This document shows positions 47,077 to 58,966 of a DNA stretch of 64,000 nucleotides, piece after piece. The DNA is from Stenopsyche tienmushanensis. Its lineage: Eukaryota; Arthropoda; Insecta; Trichoptera; Stenopsychidae. The stretch lies in NCBI GenBank assembly GCA_008973525.1, contig WACJ01000422.1:123894-187893 (forward strand), in the 5' to 3' direction. Made by a program: the position numbers and the translations under genes. The notes beneath the pieces are model-generated. The model did not search any database, had not been told where the DNA came from, and was given only the letters and a program-made list of their open reading frames with translations. Each line of letters starts with the position of its first letter. The first letter of the stretch is position 1.

Positions 47077-50000
47077 CCCAGCGTGTCAAACGACGTCATG
47101 CGTTGTTATCCAATCAGGGGCTCTTTCGCGATATCTCCGACGAAAAAAAAGTTGATACAGACAGAAAGACGTGAGCCGAATATCGTCATGTATGTGTGTC
47201 GATATTTTTATTTATATGAATAGTCAGCCTTTTGTGGGGACCCCCGCCCAGAGGGTCCCCAACAATGGAGGCTTTTGTCCGACGGATGCTGACGACGTTG
47301 ACATGACGGCGATTCTTGTATTAAAAATATAGTTGTGTGATGCTCCACGTGAACAAACATCTGAAGCGTGACACGAAAAAAATAATTGAAAGCCGAATTG
47401 GATGTTTGACAAAAGCAGACTGCCGAAGTACGCATGGCCAACATGTACGCATGGCCAACACCAAAATATTCAATGTAACATGGAGCTGCTACTGCTGACT
47501 AGCTTTATAATGCTACTCACTGACTTTATAGGTCAATGAAACGGGTAGCATATACGGAGGGTGGATAGATTTTGTGACAGCTTAAATTATCTAAACCCAA
47601 ACGAAGCTTTGATATAAATTTAATATCATTTAAAATTCCACCCCTTAGAATATATTTTTTAATAACAAAGCTGAAACTGCAATATGAATTTGTCCACTTA
47701 TGAAAATATTGCAAATCAGACATTATTGGATGTAGACGATCTTCATACTTTTAGATAAAGATGATATGCAATGGTAATATATGTATTTAAATGGAGCTCG
47801 GTGATATTAAAAACAATCAAGCAAAATGTAAAATTACATAGAGTGGCATAAATATTCAACTCAAATGTAAATTTAATTGAATACATATTAATATTGAAGC
47901 GTAGGGGATGTTAATAGGGAATGGTGATGGGATAGGGTGATTATATTTCCCTCATACAACATAACAAAATATGTAACATATTCACATCGTTTTCGTCGAG
48001 AGCGATTATTTTTTAGCTGAATAATATGAATAGTACGATGCCAACAACTTGTAGGCAAAATTACGCAGGGTGCTAAATTTCGATCGAAATTTCATCCCGA
48101 TATTATTTACATAATAAAATTTAGGTTGAGGGCGATATTGAAGACGAGGGAAGCCGTCAAATAGATTTTATATTGCATTGAATAAAATGCAATATCATAC
48201 GAGGCGCAATTTGGATATTTGCTTTGCGTGGAGCTATTCAAGTGTTGGATTCGAGCAATCAATCATGCACATCTTCGAATAGATCCTGCGTCAAATCGCT
48301 ACAATTGAAGCGAGTGCATTCCTCTCCTATGCAATTGCATTATCAATCTTGATCTAGACGAAAGATGCGTTAGTCGAGGGTCGCGATGTATGGAAGGGCT
48401 GCTAAATCTGACAGCGGGGTGGTGAAGAATCAATTAGGCGATCCACCCCTACCAAATGAAAGAGTCCCTAGATTGATGAATCTATCGCAGACGAAAGTTT
48501 CGCTTCATAATTCACTTTGTTTTCGTGGCACGGATGACTTGGCGCTATCCATTTCGGCAAAGCACTTATTCCCAGATATACTAAATTAAGGGAATAAACT
48601 CAGATTTCGTTGTTTACCGACGCTGATTAGCCGCGACGGCCCAATGCGAAAAACAACCGAATAAACATATCAAATAATCGCCAGAAATTGGTCCGAGATC
48701 GGGAAGAACAGGAAGCGGAATGAAGAGTAGTGTTGTGTGGAGATTTATCTGCCCACTTTGCATATAAATCGGACCCAAACCTCCGTTCATTAGCGCCTTT
48801 CTTCCATTTTCAAGCCGAGCTTGGCTACAATAATAAATTAAACAAATGTACTAATGCGAAATGCAGCCACTTTAAGAAGGGAAGAACAATTTATTCTTAT
48901 TTATAGCACTTGTTAGCATTCTTACGAAATCCTCACTCTTGCCGGAGAATCTCGCTAATGTTTTCGAATTTCTTAAGGACGCGGGGGGATGCAAAAAAGG
49001 TTCATGCTAAAAAATGGCCCAAAAATAAACGTAAGCTCTATGAGATTGCTTGGAACAAAATGGCAATTCGAAAATGTTGAATGTAAAAAAATGCATATAT
49101 AAATAATTAAATACATAAAATATGATTGGATTATACTCGGCTTTCGTATTACATGGTAATTGTATAAAGTGCTTTTAGTAAAATATCATCGTTAATTATA
49201 ACTTTAACGCCAATGAATGTGCCCTAAAGTAATAGCGATCTTTCCATGGTACGCATTTTTATTTAAACAACGTTCCTACGGACGCACAAACGATATGAGA
49301 TGAACGCGTCTCATTTTTATCTTTAAATTTTAAATTGTTTGATAAACCTTTATAGCATGCCATTTTTTTAAAATTTAAATTGGATCACAAAATAAATGTT
49401 ATATACTTTCGATTACTTTAGCTGGATGTCGGATCAATATGAAACATTTTATAGAAAAAAAGAGAATTCTCAAGGTACAATGTACTTTTGCTGATTCGCA
49501 TAAATAGGTCAAATTTTTGCGAAATCGTATTCCCAACTAAAAAACAAAACAGATCCCGAATTTGGAAAATACTCTTTATACGTTGGGGGCGAAAAGCGTG
49601 GATTCAGAAAAAAATGAAAAATCCCTGCCAAACATGGTTTTACAGCGTTAGCGACGAAACCTGCTGAAAAAGGAAAACTTTTCGATAAAAGCAACAAAAT
49701 ATATATATACAAGAGGATACATCTTGGACCCTTCGATTTTCTTGCGCTTATAGCGTCTTATATTGCCGGTGAAAATATGAAAATTTACAGGGAGTTAACG
49801 GGATGTGTGTATTATTCGGTGGGTTGTTATGTTTGTTTTTTGAAACATGAAGGACGCCAAGGGTGGTGCTTTTCATTTGAAGTCGAAAAATGAATTGATG
49901 AAAGCATGAGGTGCTTTGTATTTAAAATGTTCTGCAATAAAAGTCGAAAATAAAAGTGATAAGTAGCATTTGAATGAAGATCGAACAATGGTTTCTTCAA

Positions 50001-50483
50001 AAAGACGAACGACTGAATGACAAGATGACGCTGTTTAATTTACGTTTGGAACGTGAACAACCAGCACGAAACAATTTCCTTTTAACATTCCTATCTGGCA
50101 CATCAATATATATTTTTCAATGTTGGAAATGTTGATTATGTCGTTCAAAAGCTATCACAAGTCTGTTAAATTTCATGAGAAGATAGAAGCTCAATTAAGC
50201 TATTAAGAGGATATTAATGTGACTGTCTAACAAAGCGGATTTATTACAATAGTTAATCAGCAAGAGCATAAAAGAATTAACCACATCGATGATAGATTAG
50301 ACAGATAAAAGGTTTTAAATTATAGTAAAAAACTATTTGTTAAAATCATTTTGATGTTATGCTGAAAAATATGCTCGATCATTAGTGTAAAATGAATAAT
50401 ATTCTTTAAATGCATTCATTTGTGAACCAAACATCTTAAAATATTTATCACATTTATGGATACAATTATTTTTATTAATATCT
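47077..50483. other. No recognised gene
   Basis: An 18-bp perfect palindrome AAATTTCGATCGAAATTT lies at 48075-48092. Frames at 47208-47444 (minus), 48386-48589 (plus) and 49509-49712 (minus) show no domain. Confidence 0.5.
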
Positions 50484-50598
50484 AACTCATCACTCAATAA
50501 GTTCGTAGGATTTTTTTTCATTTCAACTTTTCTCTATTTGGTTTCGTTTTTCGCAATTTATTAAAAAAAATCCTACAAACTTATTGAGTGATGTGTTA
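50484..50598. repeat. Fold-back MITE with ~30-bp inverted repeats
   Basis: CATCACTCAATAAGTTCGTA, then GGATTTTTTTT, at 50489-50518 is repeated inverted at 50564-50593 with one mismatch (GTTTGTAGG), around a ~45-bp spacer. With flanking bases the unit is about 115 bp. The terminal sequence is Tc1/mariner-like in character. It has no coding capacity; a minimal MITE formed by deletion of all internal sequence is likely. Confidence 0.8.
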
Positions 50599-51999
50599 TG
50601 TGCAGAAAAAATATTTTTATTCACATTTATGATTATTTTAGACAAAATCGACTAATATATTGTAATAAAAATTGCTTTCATGAATAAACCTAAAATATAT
50701 GTATTTTAAAATATGACAAACCTTTCCTTTTTTGGCATAATCTTAATTGGCGCAAGTGGGTAGGACTCACCTGAAAGTTAAAAAATTAAATCATTAAAAA
50801 ATGAACGACTTACGCTTTAATGCCTAAGGGATGTGTGCCGTAAAAAAGTTTCACAAGATGAATTTCGCGAAAATTCGCCCGCCGACGGTTGATGAGCTCT
50901 GTCATATAAAAATGGAAGGCTCAGGCCGACTTTCCCCCAAAATAATTTAAAAAAATATCAGCAGAATTATCTCTGACATGGCATTACGGGAGATTGCCGA
51001 ACAGAAGGAGGTACACGACATGAACAGACCAAAAAGAAGTTCCTCCTCCACTCTTGGCATTAATTTTCTTATCTTGTCTTCCCTACACACCCGGTGGATA
51101 ATTTGATTAATAGTTTCTTCTCTCGCAAAAGTTGCCTCGAGATCCACCCCTTAAAGCTCTCCTTGTCTTGAAAGTTTTAAAATTTCCACCAGGCGTATGT
51201 ATACCTCGGAATGGTGGGACAGCGAGATGTTTCTACGTGAGAAAGCCAAAAGAATCCTTGATGAGGATATGTGAGGGTGCGAGGATTGAGTTTTCATTTA
51301 TGGCGAACACACAGCGTTTTCTCGATTCTTTACGAAGCGAAAACAAAGTGTTTCATATCGATAAAGAATACTGCGATATTTTCGGAATTGCATGAAAGTT
51401 TTATAAGGAGCAACGTGAGCTTAATATTCGTGCAGATACTCGAAGTTTTCTTTACGTTCAGCAGCAGATGCTCCTGATGTTATTTGATGAAGGAAGATAG
51501 TATGAACTTTGAAAACAATGTATTGCTGAATTGTATGAATATTGAACCCGTCGGAGCATTTGTATTGCGATAGACATTTTTAAAGCGGTTTCGGTTTTGT
51601 CGATTCTTTTCTGTCTGTGTTTAATTAAAGTCAAGTAAAGAGTGGTCTGGGTCATTTGTCTATTTGAAAATGTTCCGCATTTAACCGTTCAATTAAATTA
51701 CAAAGGCAGTTTTAATTCGGGTCACGTTCCTGCCACTCTTTGCGAATCCCTCCTGAGAGAGAAGTCGGCTTCCAGACTGCAATCCAGTTACTTCAACTGC
51801 ATTTGCTTGACTTACTTATTAAAATACATTTGTAAATACTTATCAATACAATTGATTTATTAGTTTTTTTTTACAAAAATTGAATTTGACTTGATTGATC
51901 AATCACATGTATTTTGAACAGGGCTATTTGTCACTGAATAATTTGCAATATATAAAATACTATTTAAAAACAATGATAATTTCATCACTCATTTATATA
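50599..51999. other. No recognised gene
   Basis: The minus-strand frame at 50947-51147 (66 codons) is rich in charged residues in its first half, but has no domain I recognise. Other frames are shorter or overlapping. Confidence 0.45.
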
Positions 52000-52565
52000 T
52001 TAGGTTGTCCCATAAGTTTATTTGGCAAATGAACACAGATTTAATCATAGTCATGGTTGAAGAAAACCCGCGATATACTGTTCGCGAAATAGCTAACAAG
52101 TTAGAAATTCCACGAACATCCGTCTATAATCATCTGACAAAATTGGGCTACATCAATTGTTCAGATGTGTGGCTTCCACATGAACTGACTGACTCAAATA
52201 AACTTCAGCTTATTTCAACATGTGACCTTTTTCTCCAACGACATAATAGCCAATCTTTTTCGAAGAGACTTATCACTGGAGATGAAAGTTGGATACTCTA
52301 TGAGAATATCCAACGTAAACGATCTCGGACCAAGGGTACAGAAGCTTTAACTGAAGCTAAACATGGCTTACATCCAAAAAAATATTTGCTATGCATTTGG
52401 TGGGACTGGAAGGGGGTAGTTTATTATGAGCTACTCCAGCAAAGTGAAACGATCAATTTAACAATATATTGCTTCCAACTAGACAATCTAAAGGATGCAA
52501 TTGCCAGAAAACGGCCAAAATTAGCGAACAAACGAGTCGTTATTTTTTGTCACGATAAAATATGT
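52000..52565 (+). mobile_element. Mariner copy D, 3' truncated
   Basis: Left terminus TTAGGTTGTCCCATAAGTTT, preceded by TA, fuses to MNTDLIIVMVEENPRYTVRE as in copies A-C. The match stops abruptly after VVIFCHD, in the HDN motif. No right terminal repeat occurs downstream, so the 3' third is missing rather than internally deleted. Confidence 0.93.
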
Positions 52566-52610
52566 TTGAAAAAATTTAATTCACAAAAAAAGATAATGGT
52601 CTGGATCTGA
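52005..52610 (+). pseudogene. Mariner transposase fragment, copy D (longest intact frame)
   Basis: A 201-codon frame, open from inside the terminal repeat (TTG TCC CAT, no upstream ATG; first ATG at 52029). It carries the helix-turn-helix REIANKLEIPRTSVYNHL, SDVWLPHELTDSNKL without the stop seen in A and C, TGDESWILYEN (first catalytic Asp), CIWWDWKGVVYYELL (second Asp) and LDNLKDAIARKRPKLANKRV, the region deleted in A, B and C. It ends at VVIFCHD followed by ~17 unrelated residues. The first ~100 residues and the third catalytic Asp are absent. It might be transcribed but could not catalyse transposition. Confidence 0.92.
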
Positions 52611-54019
52611 AAACATGGAACAAAACAACTAATCTGAAATATGAAAGCTTTAAATCTTCAGAATTTGTTGTTACGGTGAATTTTTTTCCACAGCTTGCAT
52701 TTGAACCCGAAAATTCAAAATAAAAATCCAGGAACTAGTACACTATACAAACACTTTGCTATCGCAAATGGTAAATGAGCCATGTACAGAAGATGAGCTA
52801 ATTTAATTTATGATTAACAGACAATGTTAATATTTTTAATTTACCGGCGCTTCGTTGGGATTTTGCCATATTTACTTAAGGGTCGGTTCTATTTACTATT
52901 CAATTATCAATTTAAAAGTGTACATTCTTCCAAACAAAGCGTATAAATTGTGATCGTGTTTAATTGAAAAAAAAAGAGAGCATTAAGACACTCTGCCTTC
53001 AAAGAAACACGGTTGCTCGTTTTTTTTACTGAAAATCAATAGACGTGACGCTATGTGCAAATACAAGAAGCAACACTAATTCAGTTCAATTATTTTCGCT
53101 GCTGCCCGAGAGTGAGAGAAAGAGAATGGGGTTTAATTATTTTTTTGTCGGTTGAATAACCAGAAATGGTCCATCAGGACGATAGAAACTTATCAACATT
53201 TACGCCAAAGTCACAATTGGCATATGGAAAAATAATACGATGTTCGATATTGATTAACGAGTTTGCGTCAATTTGGCATTTTTTTCCACCCGAATAAAAG
53301 CATGCACATTGCCAGATTGCAGCTGTATGCAATTTTATGCAGCTCCTGCAGCTTTGTTCCGAGATAATTTGTTTTATTTACGGGCGGTGTGGTGTCAATT
53401 TCAATTAACGCGGAATTCGCATATTGGGGGCGATTATAGGCTATCCAAACTACTAGTACGGTGATTTAATTGCAAATTTGCGTATTGTGACCGCAAAACA
53501 ACTCTTTAACTACAGGGCATCATATGAAAATCAATTGGCATTTTTTAGCCCGGGCTGTGTCAATCCAGAATGAATTTTCATTAGGTAATCATATCCTTGA
53601 CGTTTCGATTATGTGGTGGACTTGTTTAGTTTACCCCCGGGATAAGATGGGACCATCTGTGACGTGCTTAGAAAGCTTTTGTATATTTGTATATGCCCGT
53701 TGGGCGTAATTGAATGAAAAAAATCATCAAAAAAATTGCTACGCTTTACAAAGCTTCGGTGGTTTATACTCGAAGTTGTCACGAAATGGATATATATTAT
53801 ATAAAAGAGCATTCAAGTTATAATAATGCGATTCAAATTTTCATCTCATATTCTATATTGTATGGTTAAGATGAACATAAGTCGGAGATACATCAGCAAA
53901 ACATTATGAAACGATTTTGTGAAGCGTCTCAGTATTAAGTCTTCTTATTAAGTTATTTTTATTTTTAGATGTAGATAATGTTTGTACACAATTTTTCTGA
54001 GAAAGCCAAATGTTGCAAT
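52566..54019. other. No recognised gene
   Basis: Small frames at 53273-53464 and 53524-53709 (plus) lack domains. The stretch 53280-53460 is somewhat GC-richer and has two CAGCTG/GCAGCT E-box-type motifs; nothing decisive. Confidence 0.45.
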
Positions 54020-54137
54020 CAGACATATCCGTCATTTTCTATTGAGGTTTACTTAACTTTCACAATGCGGATATATCCGTCATACCCAGTTTGCATGGAC
54101 TTTAGTCTTGACGGATATATACGTCATATCCACTTAA
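54020..54137 (-). mobile_element. piggyBac-like terminus
   Basis: Three related sites occur: ACATATCCGTC (54023), CGGATATATCCG (54068) and GACGGATATATACGTC (54110). They are followed by ATATCCACTTAAGGGGTTAA, finishing in TTAA. On the minus strand this reads TTAA then CCCCTTAAGTGGATATGACG, consistent with a piggyBac-type TTAA target and a C-rich start. It aligns with the sequence at 38131-38165. No partner end or transposase is visible. Confidence 0.5.
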
Positions 54138-55118
54138 GGGGTTAATAATGTTATCCAGGACTATTCATGCGTGACTGAATTTTAAAAATCAATAAAACAT
54201 CATTTAAAAAAATGACACCGTCGATCTTCTTTGATATAAGTAGCATTTATTAAAATGGGTGTGGTTAGATTAGGAGGCCAAGGCCATTTTATGTAGATAA
54301 GTGATTAGAATGGTGGATTTTTGCCTTATAAAGAGTTGAGCAATATTTAAAAAGATTAAAGGGTCGGTCGGAGTTGATTTCGAAAAAAGTCTCGATGCCA
54401 TTAAAATGCCCATAAATTCTTCATAGTCATCTACTCGAGATGAGTTTATGAGTACATAGCGATGGATAATATATGTCAGCGATTCCCTGCGTGGATTTTG
54501 GGATATCTAGTGGGGATCTTAAAATATTTTACGACGGCACTATAAATCAATGACTTCGCCCGTGGGAATTTGATAAAGGAGAGCTCGCCGTTTTGTTCAA
54601 GGATACCCAAGCGAAAAAAATAAATAATTAAAACGTTGCAGGTAAGCCTTTAGCGAAACAAAGGATTGGTTCAAAATAGCTAAAACTAAGCCGCAGTTTT
54701 TAAAGATCGATATTGGAATTTGTATGTGCTGGTGAAAGCATACAAAGCAAAATGGTTAGTATTGTTAATGGAAAGTGGGATTATGTGGGAATCAACGCAG
54801 CGGAAAACAGCAGGCGGCCCAGGGCGGGTTTTCCCGGATATTGCGTTATCGATACCCGACTGGACACACAGAAAACGGATATGGAAATGAATGCCCGATT
54901 AAAGCCAATAAGCTAGTGTAAATTCACCCCTTTACATCATACGTAGAATGGAGGATTATATGCAATTGTAGTATTCCACCCTGGGAATATCTGGGCCTGT
55001 TGGATATATAAGATCTACTAATTTGAGGACAATTCTTATTAATTGCGGCTTAGAATTAAGTCTAAAACGTTTATATATTTATCATATGTATATATAAATA
55101 CGAAAAATCAAATTACAA
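54138..55118. other. No recognised feature
   Basis: A 67-codon plus-strand frame (54713-54916) has no domain. Otherwise AT-rich. Confidence 0.5.
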
Positions 55119-55442
55119 TTGGCCCTTTTTATACAACATGGTTTTGTACAACACGTTTATATAAATTGTGATACTTTAAATTCTTGCCGGAAAAAGTTGT
55201 GTACAGAAGCAGTCTTTGGAGAAAATGTTTTATCATCAATTGAAGATGAATACCAAAAGACAATAAACATTTTTCGAAATATTGGTGGAGAAGTTTGGAT
55301 CATCCAAGAAGTATTGGAGGATCATAAGTTGAACGAAGACGAATTAGTCAAAATATTAAATGAATATATAATACCACCATTAATCACGCAAAATGCAGTT
55401 GCAAAAGGAGCTACGTTTTTCACATTAAAAACAATTAATTAG
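55119..55442 (+). pseudogene. Unassigned protein-like open frame without start codon
   Basis: The 107-codon frame opens on TTG and has no ATG. Its composition is protein-like rather than AT-random: EDEYQKTINIFRNIGGEVWI, then IQEVLEDHKLNEDELVKILN, then EYIIPPLITQ and KGATFFTLKTIN before TAG. The middle would form amphipathic helices. Plus-strand protein-like stretches continue after the stop (KFSDDENPQYISIKNKTHRI, ~55630-55700) in another frame. This suggests a decayed gene or transposable-element ORF, but I recognise no family. Confidence 0.35.
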
Positions 55443-58400
55443 GGCATATAATTGGCTATTAAATTAGATTTTTTTGAATAGAAAATGATCGTATAATGGA
55501 AAGAAGTTTTAAATTCAAGAGAGAATTATAACAGATTTTGGAACCATATAATGACATACGTAAAGATATATATACGCTTAAAGTAGACAATGGCTTATTA
55601 CCGAATTTTTGAAGGCTAAAACCTGAACAATTCGAAAATTCTCTGATGATGAAAACCCACAATATATCTCGATAAAGAATAAAACACACAGAATTATACA
55701 TGATAGCGATAATGAATGAATGGCGTATATTTTAAATATATGCCAGCAATTTGATACAAAATCAAAAATTTTAAGAAATGAAAGTAAACAGTCTGGGGAA
55801 TGTATTTTAATTTTTCGATTCACTTAACTAATTATCCTTTGGGTGATTTTTTTTGTAAATGGGTGAAACCATTTACAAAAAGTGTGTTGCCAATTTGTAT
55901 AAATAAATAACTAAATATTATTGTGACCACGCGGTCACGCTCGATATGACGATTGGATAATCTACATTTGAAGTATTATATGATTTTTTTTTATTATCGG
56001 CTATACATATTTTAAATTTATATTTAGATCCCTCTGTATATATGTGTTATATCCCTCATTAATTTAAACAGGATCATTTTAATTTTTGAGTGGAATAAAT
56101 CCCCTGTCGCTCTTTTATCTAGTCCGCACGTTATACGATCTCGTATGAGGCTCTCATAAATATTCTCCTCTATTTTGTATCTTGCATAAACGAAGAGTTC
56201 CATCCGGGCAACAAGAGGACTCTTTTAGCGCAAACCATAAGCCCTAATATCAACAAAAATGAGGGAATTCGCCGTTCGAACAAAACGCTTAAGCACTTTT
56301 TTGCGCGGAGGAAATAATAATTTCTTTCGCGAAAGTTTATCAGGCAAAGTGTCGATGTAATTAGATGATATTTGCGAAATTGAATCGGCATCGGGTAATT
56401 TAGAGTAAGCGCTTTCATGGACCACTGGCGGTACGCTGCGGTTATAACTTCAGCGGACAGTGTTCGAAGTCCTGATAGAAAAGGACGATGTTATGGACGA
56501 AAAAATGGGTTAGGCAAAGACGGGCTGTATCGGAACGAGCTTCTGCACTCTTTGTGTGGTAGTTAAGGGGTATCAGGAAGCCCCCAGATAACGCCCCAGA
56601 GGGTTGAAAATCTAATTTGCAAATGCATTTCCTCCCTTTGGTCGGCCGTATTTATGTTTTAGCCGGGGTATTCTCGACCATTGACGTATTTTTTTGGCGC
56701 AGGGCTTCTTAAAGGCACCTAAGGAAATTGAGACCTTTGTGACCCGGATTGCGTCGCACACACAATTGCGTCGGATAAGAAATTACATCACGTTATTGGG
56801 GTCGATCAGAGAACGTATTATTCAAATGAAACTTGGTGCGATGTAATCACGAATGTGTTTTTCTGTTATTATAATTTGATTTTGAATTGATTATTAAAAT
56901 ATTTCTTGTACATATATTATATCAACGTGTGAATTCTAATAGAAGATTAAATGAATCCATTTTCAACTAAATATCACATATATTACCAGAAGCATGAAAT
57001 TAGTATGGCAGTTTTTCAAAAATGACAATTAATTAGTGTTTTAAAATATATGTACATCTAAAAATGAATGATTGTCTAAGCATAAAGTTATCAGCTCCGT
57101 CCAAGTCTTTGATTTGAGCCCGATTTGTAACAGACCCATCACATGATTTCATCTACGCTGGAATGATCAGGTAGACAAAGGTGTCACTGTTAACACATTA
57201 ACAGCGGGAATTATATGAATATGTTCTATATTGGCTGATGGTTTAATGCGGGAAACATTATTTTATGGGTGACGCCAGTGAAAGGCTAACTCTACGATGC
57301 TTTTTTCACATTATTTGGCTTTTGAAGATTTTTTGAAGATCTTTATAAAATTTATTATATTCCCATAATACAAAGTTATAAAAAAATTAGTAGGAGAGGG
57401 ACTCAAATATAATCCCGAAATTTGATTAATTATCAAACATCAATATGTATTTATAAATAACAAAATATTTTGAGAGTTGTGTCAGGACAAAATTCTGTGT
57501 GTGTGAAAAAATGTGATAATTATTTTGTGTAAAATATTTTTAATTATTAGACTCAATTTAAAATCAGTATAAAACTATTAAAAAAAAATAATACCTATAC
57601 TTTAGAATACATCATGAATACTATATTGAAAAAATTGGCATTTAATGTAAATATAACGATGTTTAAAGATTGAACGCGACAGAGAGAAAGGCGCGCGAGG
57701 AGTGATCCCGCATTTAATGTGTTTAGCCAAAATAAAACTCACGGGGTTCTTTATATAATTTTACTTTAACAAAGAATTTCAGAGATTGTTATAAAAAATA
57801 TATAGTGGGGTATATTTTGGTACCTCCCTAGAATAAAAGGAATTAAATTTGGCTTTGTAAATATTGTCTTTAATAAAAGTAGAGTTAATATAATAAGTAC
57901 AGAAAGAAAATATATAAAAGACCTATAATTATTTTTTCTTGCGGCTGGAATATTAAGCATTTTCAAAAATTTAGCGAAAAATTCTTCCGCAGAATAAAAA
58001 AATATTTAATTATAAATAAGTGAAAATATATCCGAACGGAGCGGAATTAAATTAATCCCGATAAAAAACGTTAAGCCCGAGATAAAAAAGAATGGTCGAG
58101 ACCCACCGTTTGATAGCACACACTTCCGGGATAAGAACGCACAGGATAAGCAAGAAAATGGAAAAAGGATATTGGCAAGTGGGATTGTTAATGAACGGGC
58201 CGAATTGCAAATGTGTTTGAAGTAATTATGCCGGAAAAAATTCAACAGGGAAGGGCAAAACTTTTTCCCAAATTAATGACCCTCCCTGAGAGAGCGAGAG
58301 AGGGCGAAATTTCCTTTTGCGTATTAAAAAAAGCCGTAAAATGTACACTGCCCGTACAAGATGTGTCAATTTGATAGGCCTTATTTGAGTAATTAATTTC

Positions 58401-58966
58401 TTATGAACAAATGAGTGGCATTAAAGCCGCCGCGGACGAATAAATATCGAGGCGTTACGCGATGTTTGTCTGAGAGCTTTTCAGAGTCACGTTTAAAAAT
58501 ACCAAGTAATATTTTGGGGATAATTGGATTTTGGCTTTATTGCGCCATAACTCGATTTGGCTATTCGTTAAAAGCGAATTGGAAAAAATGAACAACGATG
58601 TGCAATAACCTCACGGGGTGCATTCTGCTCCCCCCAGCGCTAACACCCTCCATATTTTCTTCCATCATCAACAATTCGGCAACTGAATATTGAAGAGGGT
58701 GAGGATGCTAAGAATTTAATTTGTTTTTTTAACTAAATGAAATCCACTTTCAATTTTGAATGACTGTCTTTATGAAAATATTTACTAGATGAAACGCGAA
58801 GAGAAGGCAATGTTGCGCGCAAATAATGTGTTTTAATGCATATCCTTCAAAAGGAAAAGTGTTTTTTTGTACTCTATTCATAATTTTAAAAAAATACCGA
58901 GGATCTTTTAGTACTAAAATAACAATCTTATATTCATATATAATATTTTTATTTTGAATTTCAATA
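55443..58966. other. No recognised gene
   Basis: The region 56400-56800 is GC-richer and includes ATTTGCAAAT (56615), a POU octamer-type palindrome. Frames at 56170-56425 and 58006-58245 (minus) have no domain. Confidence 0.45.

Noticed and set aside
56615..56624. ATTTGCAAAT octamer-type palindrome
   Set aside because: A single short motif without a supporting cluster or nearby transcription signal.
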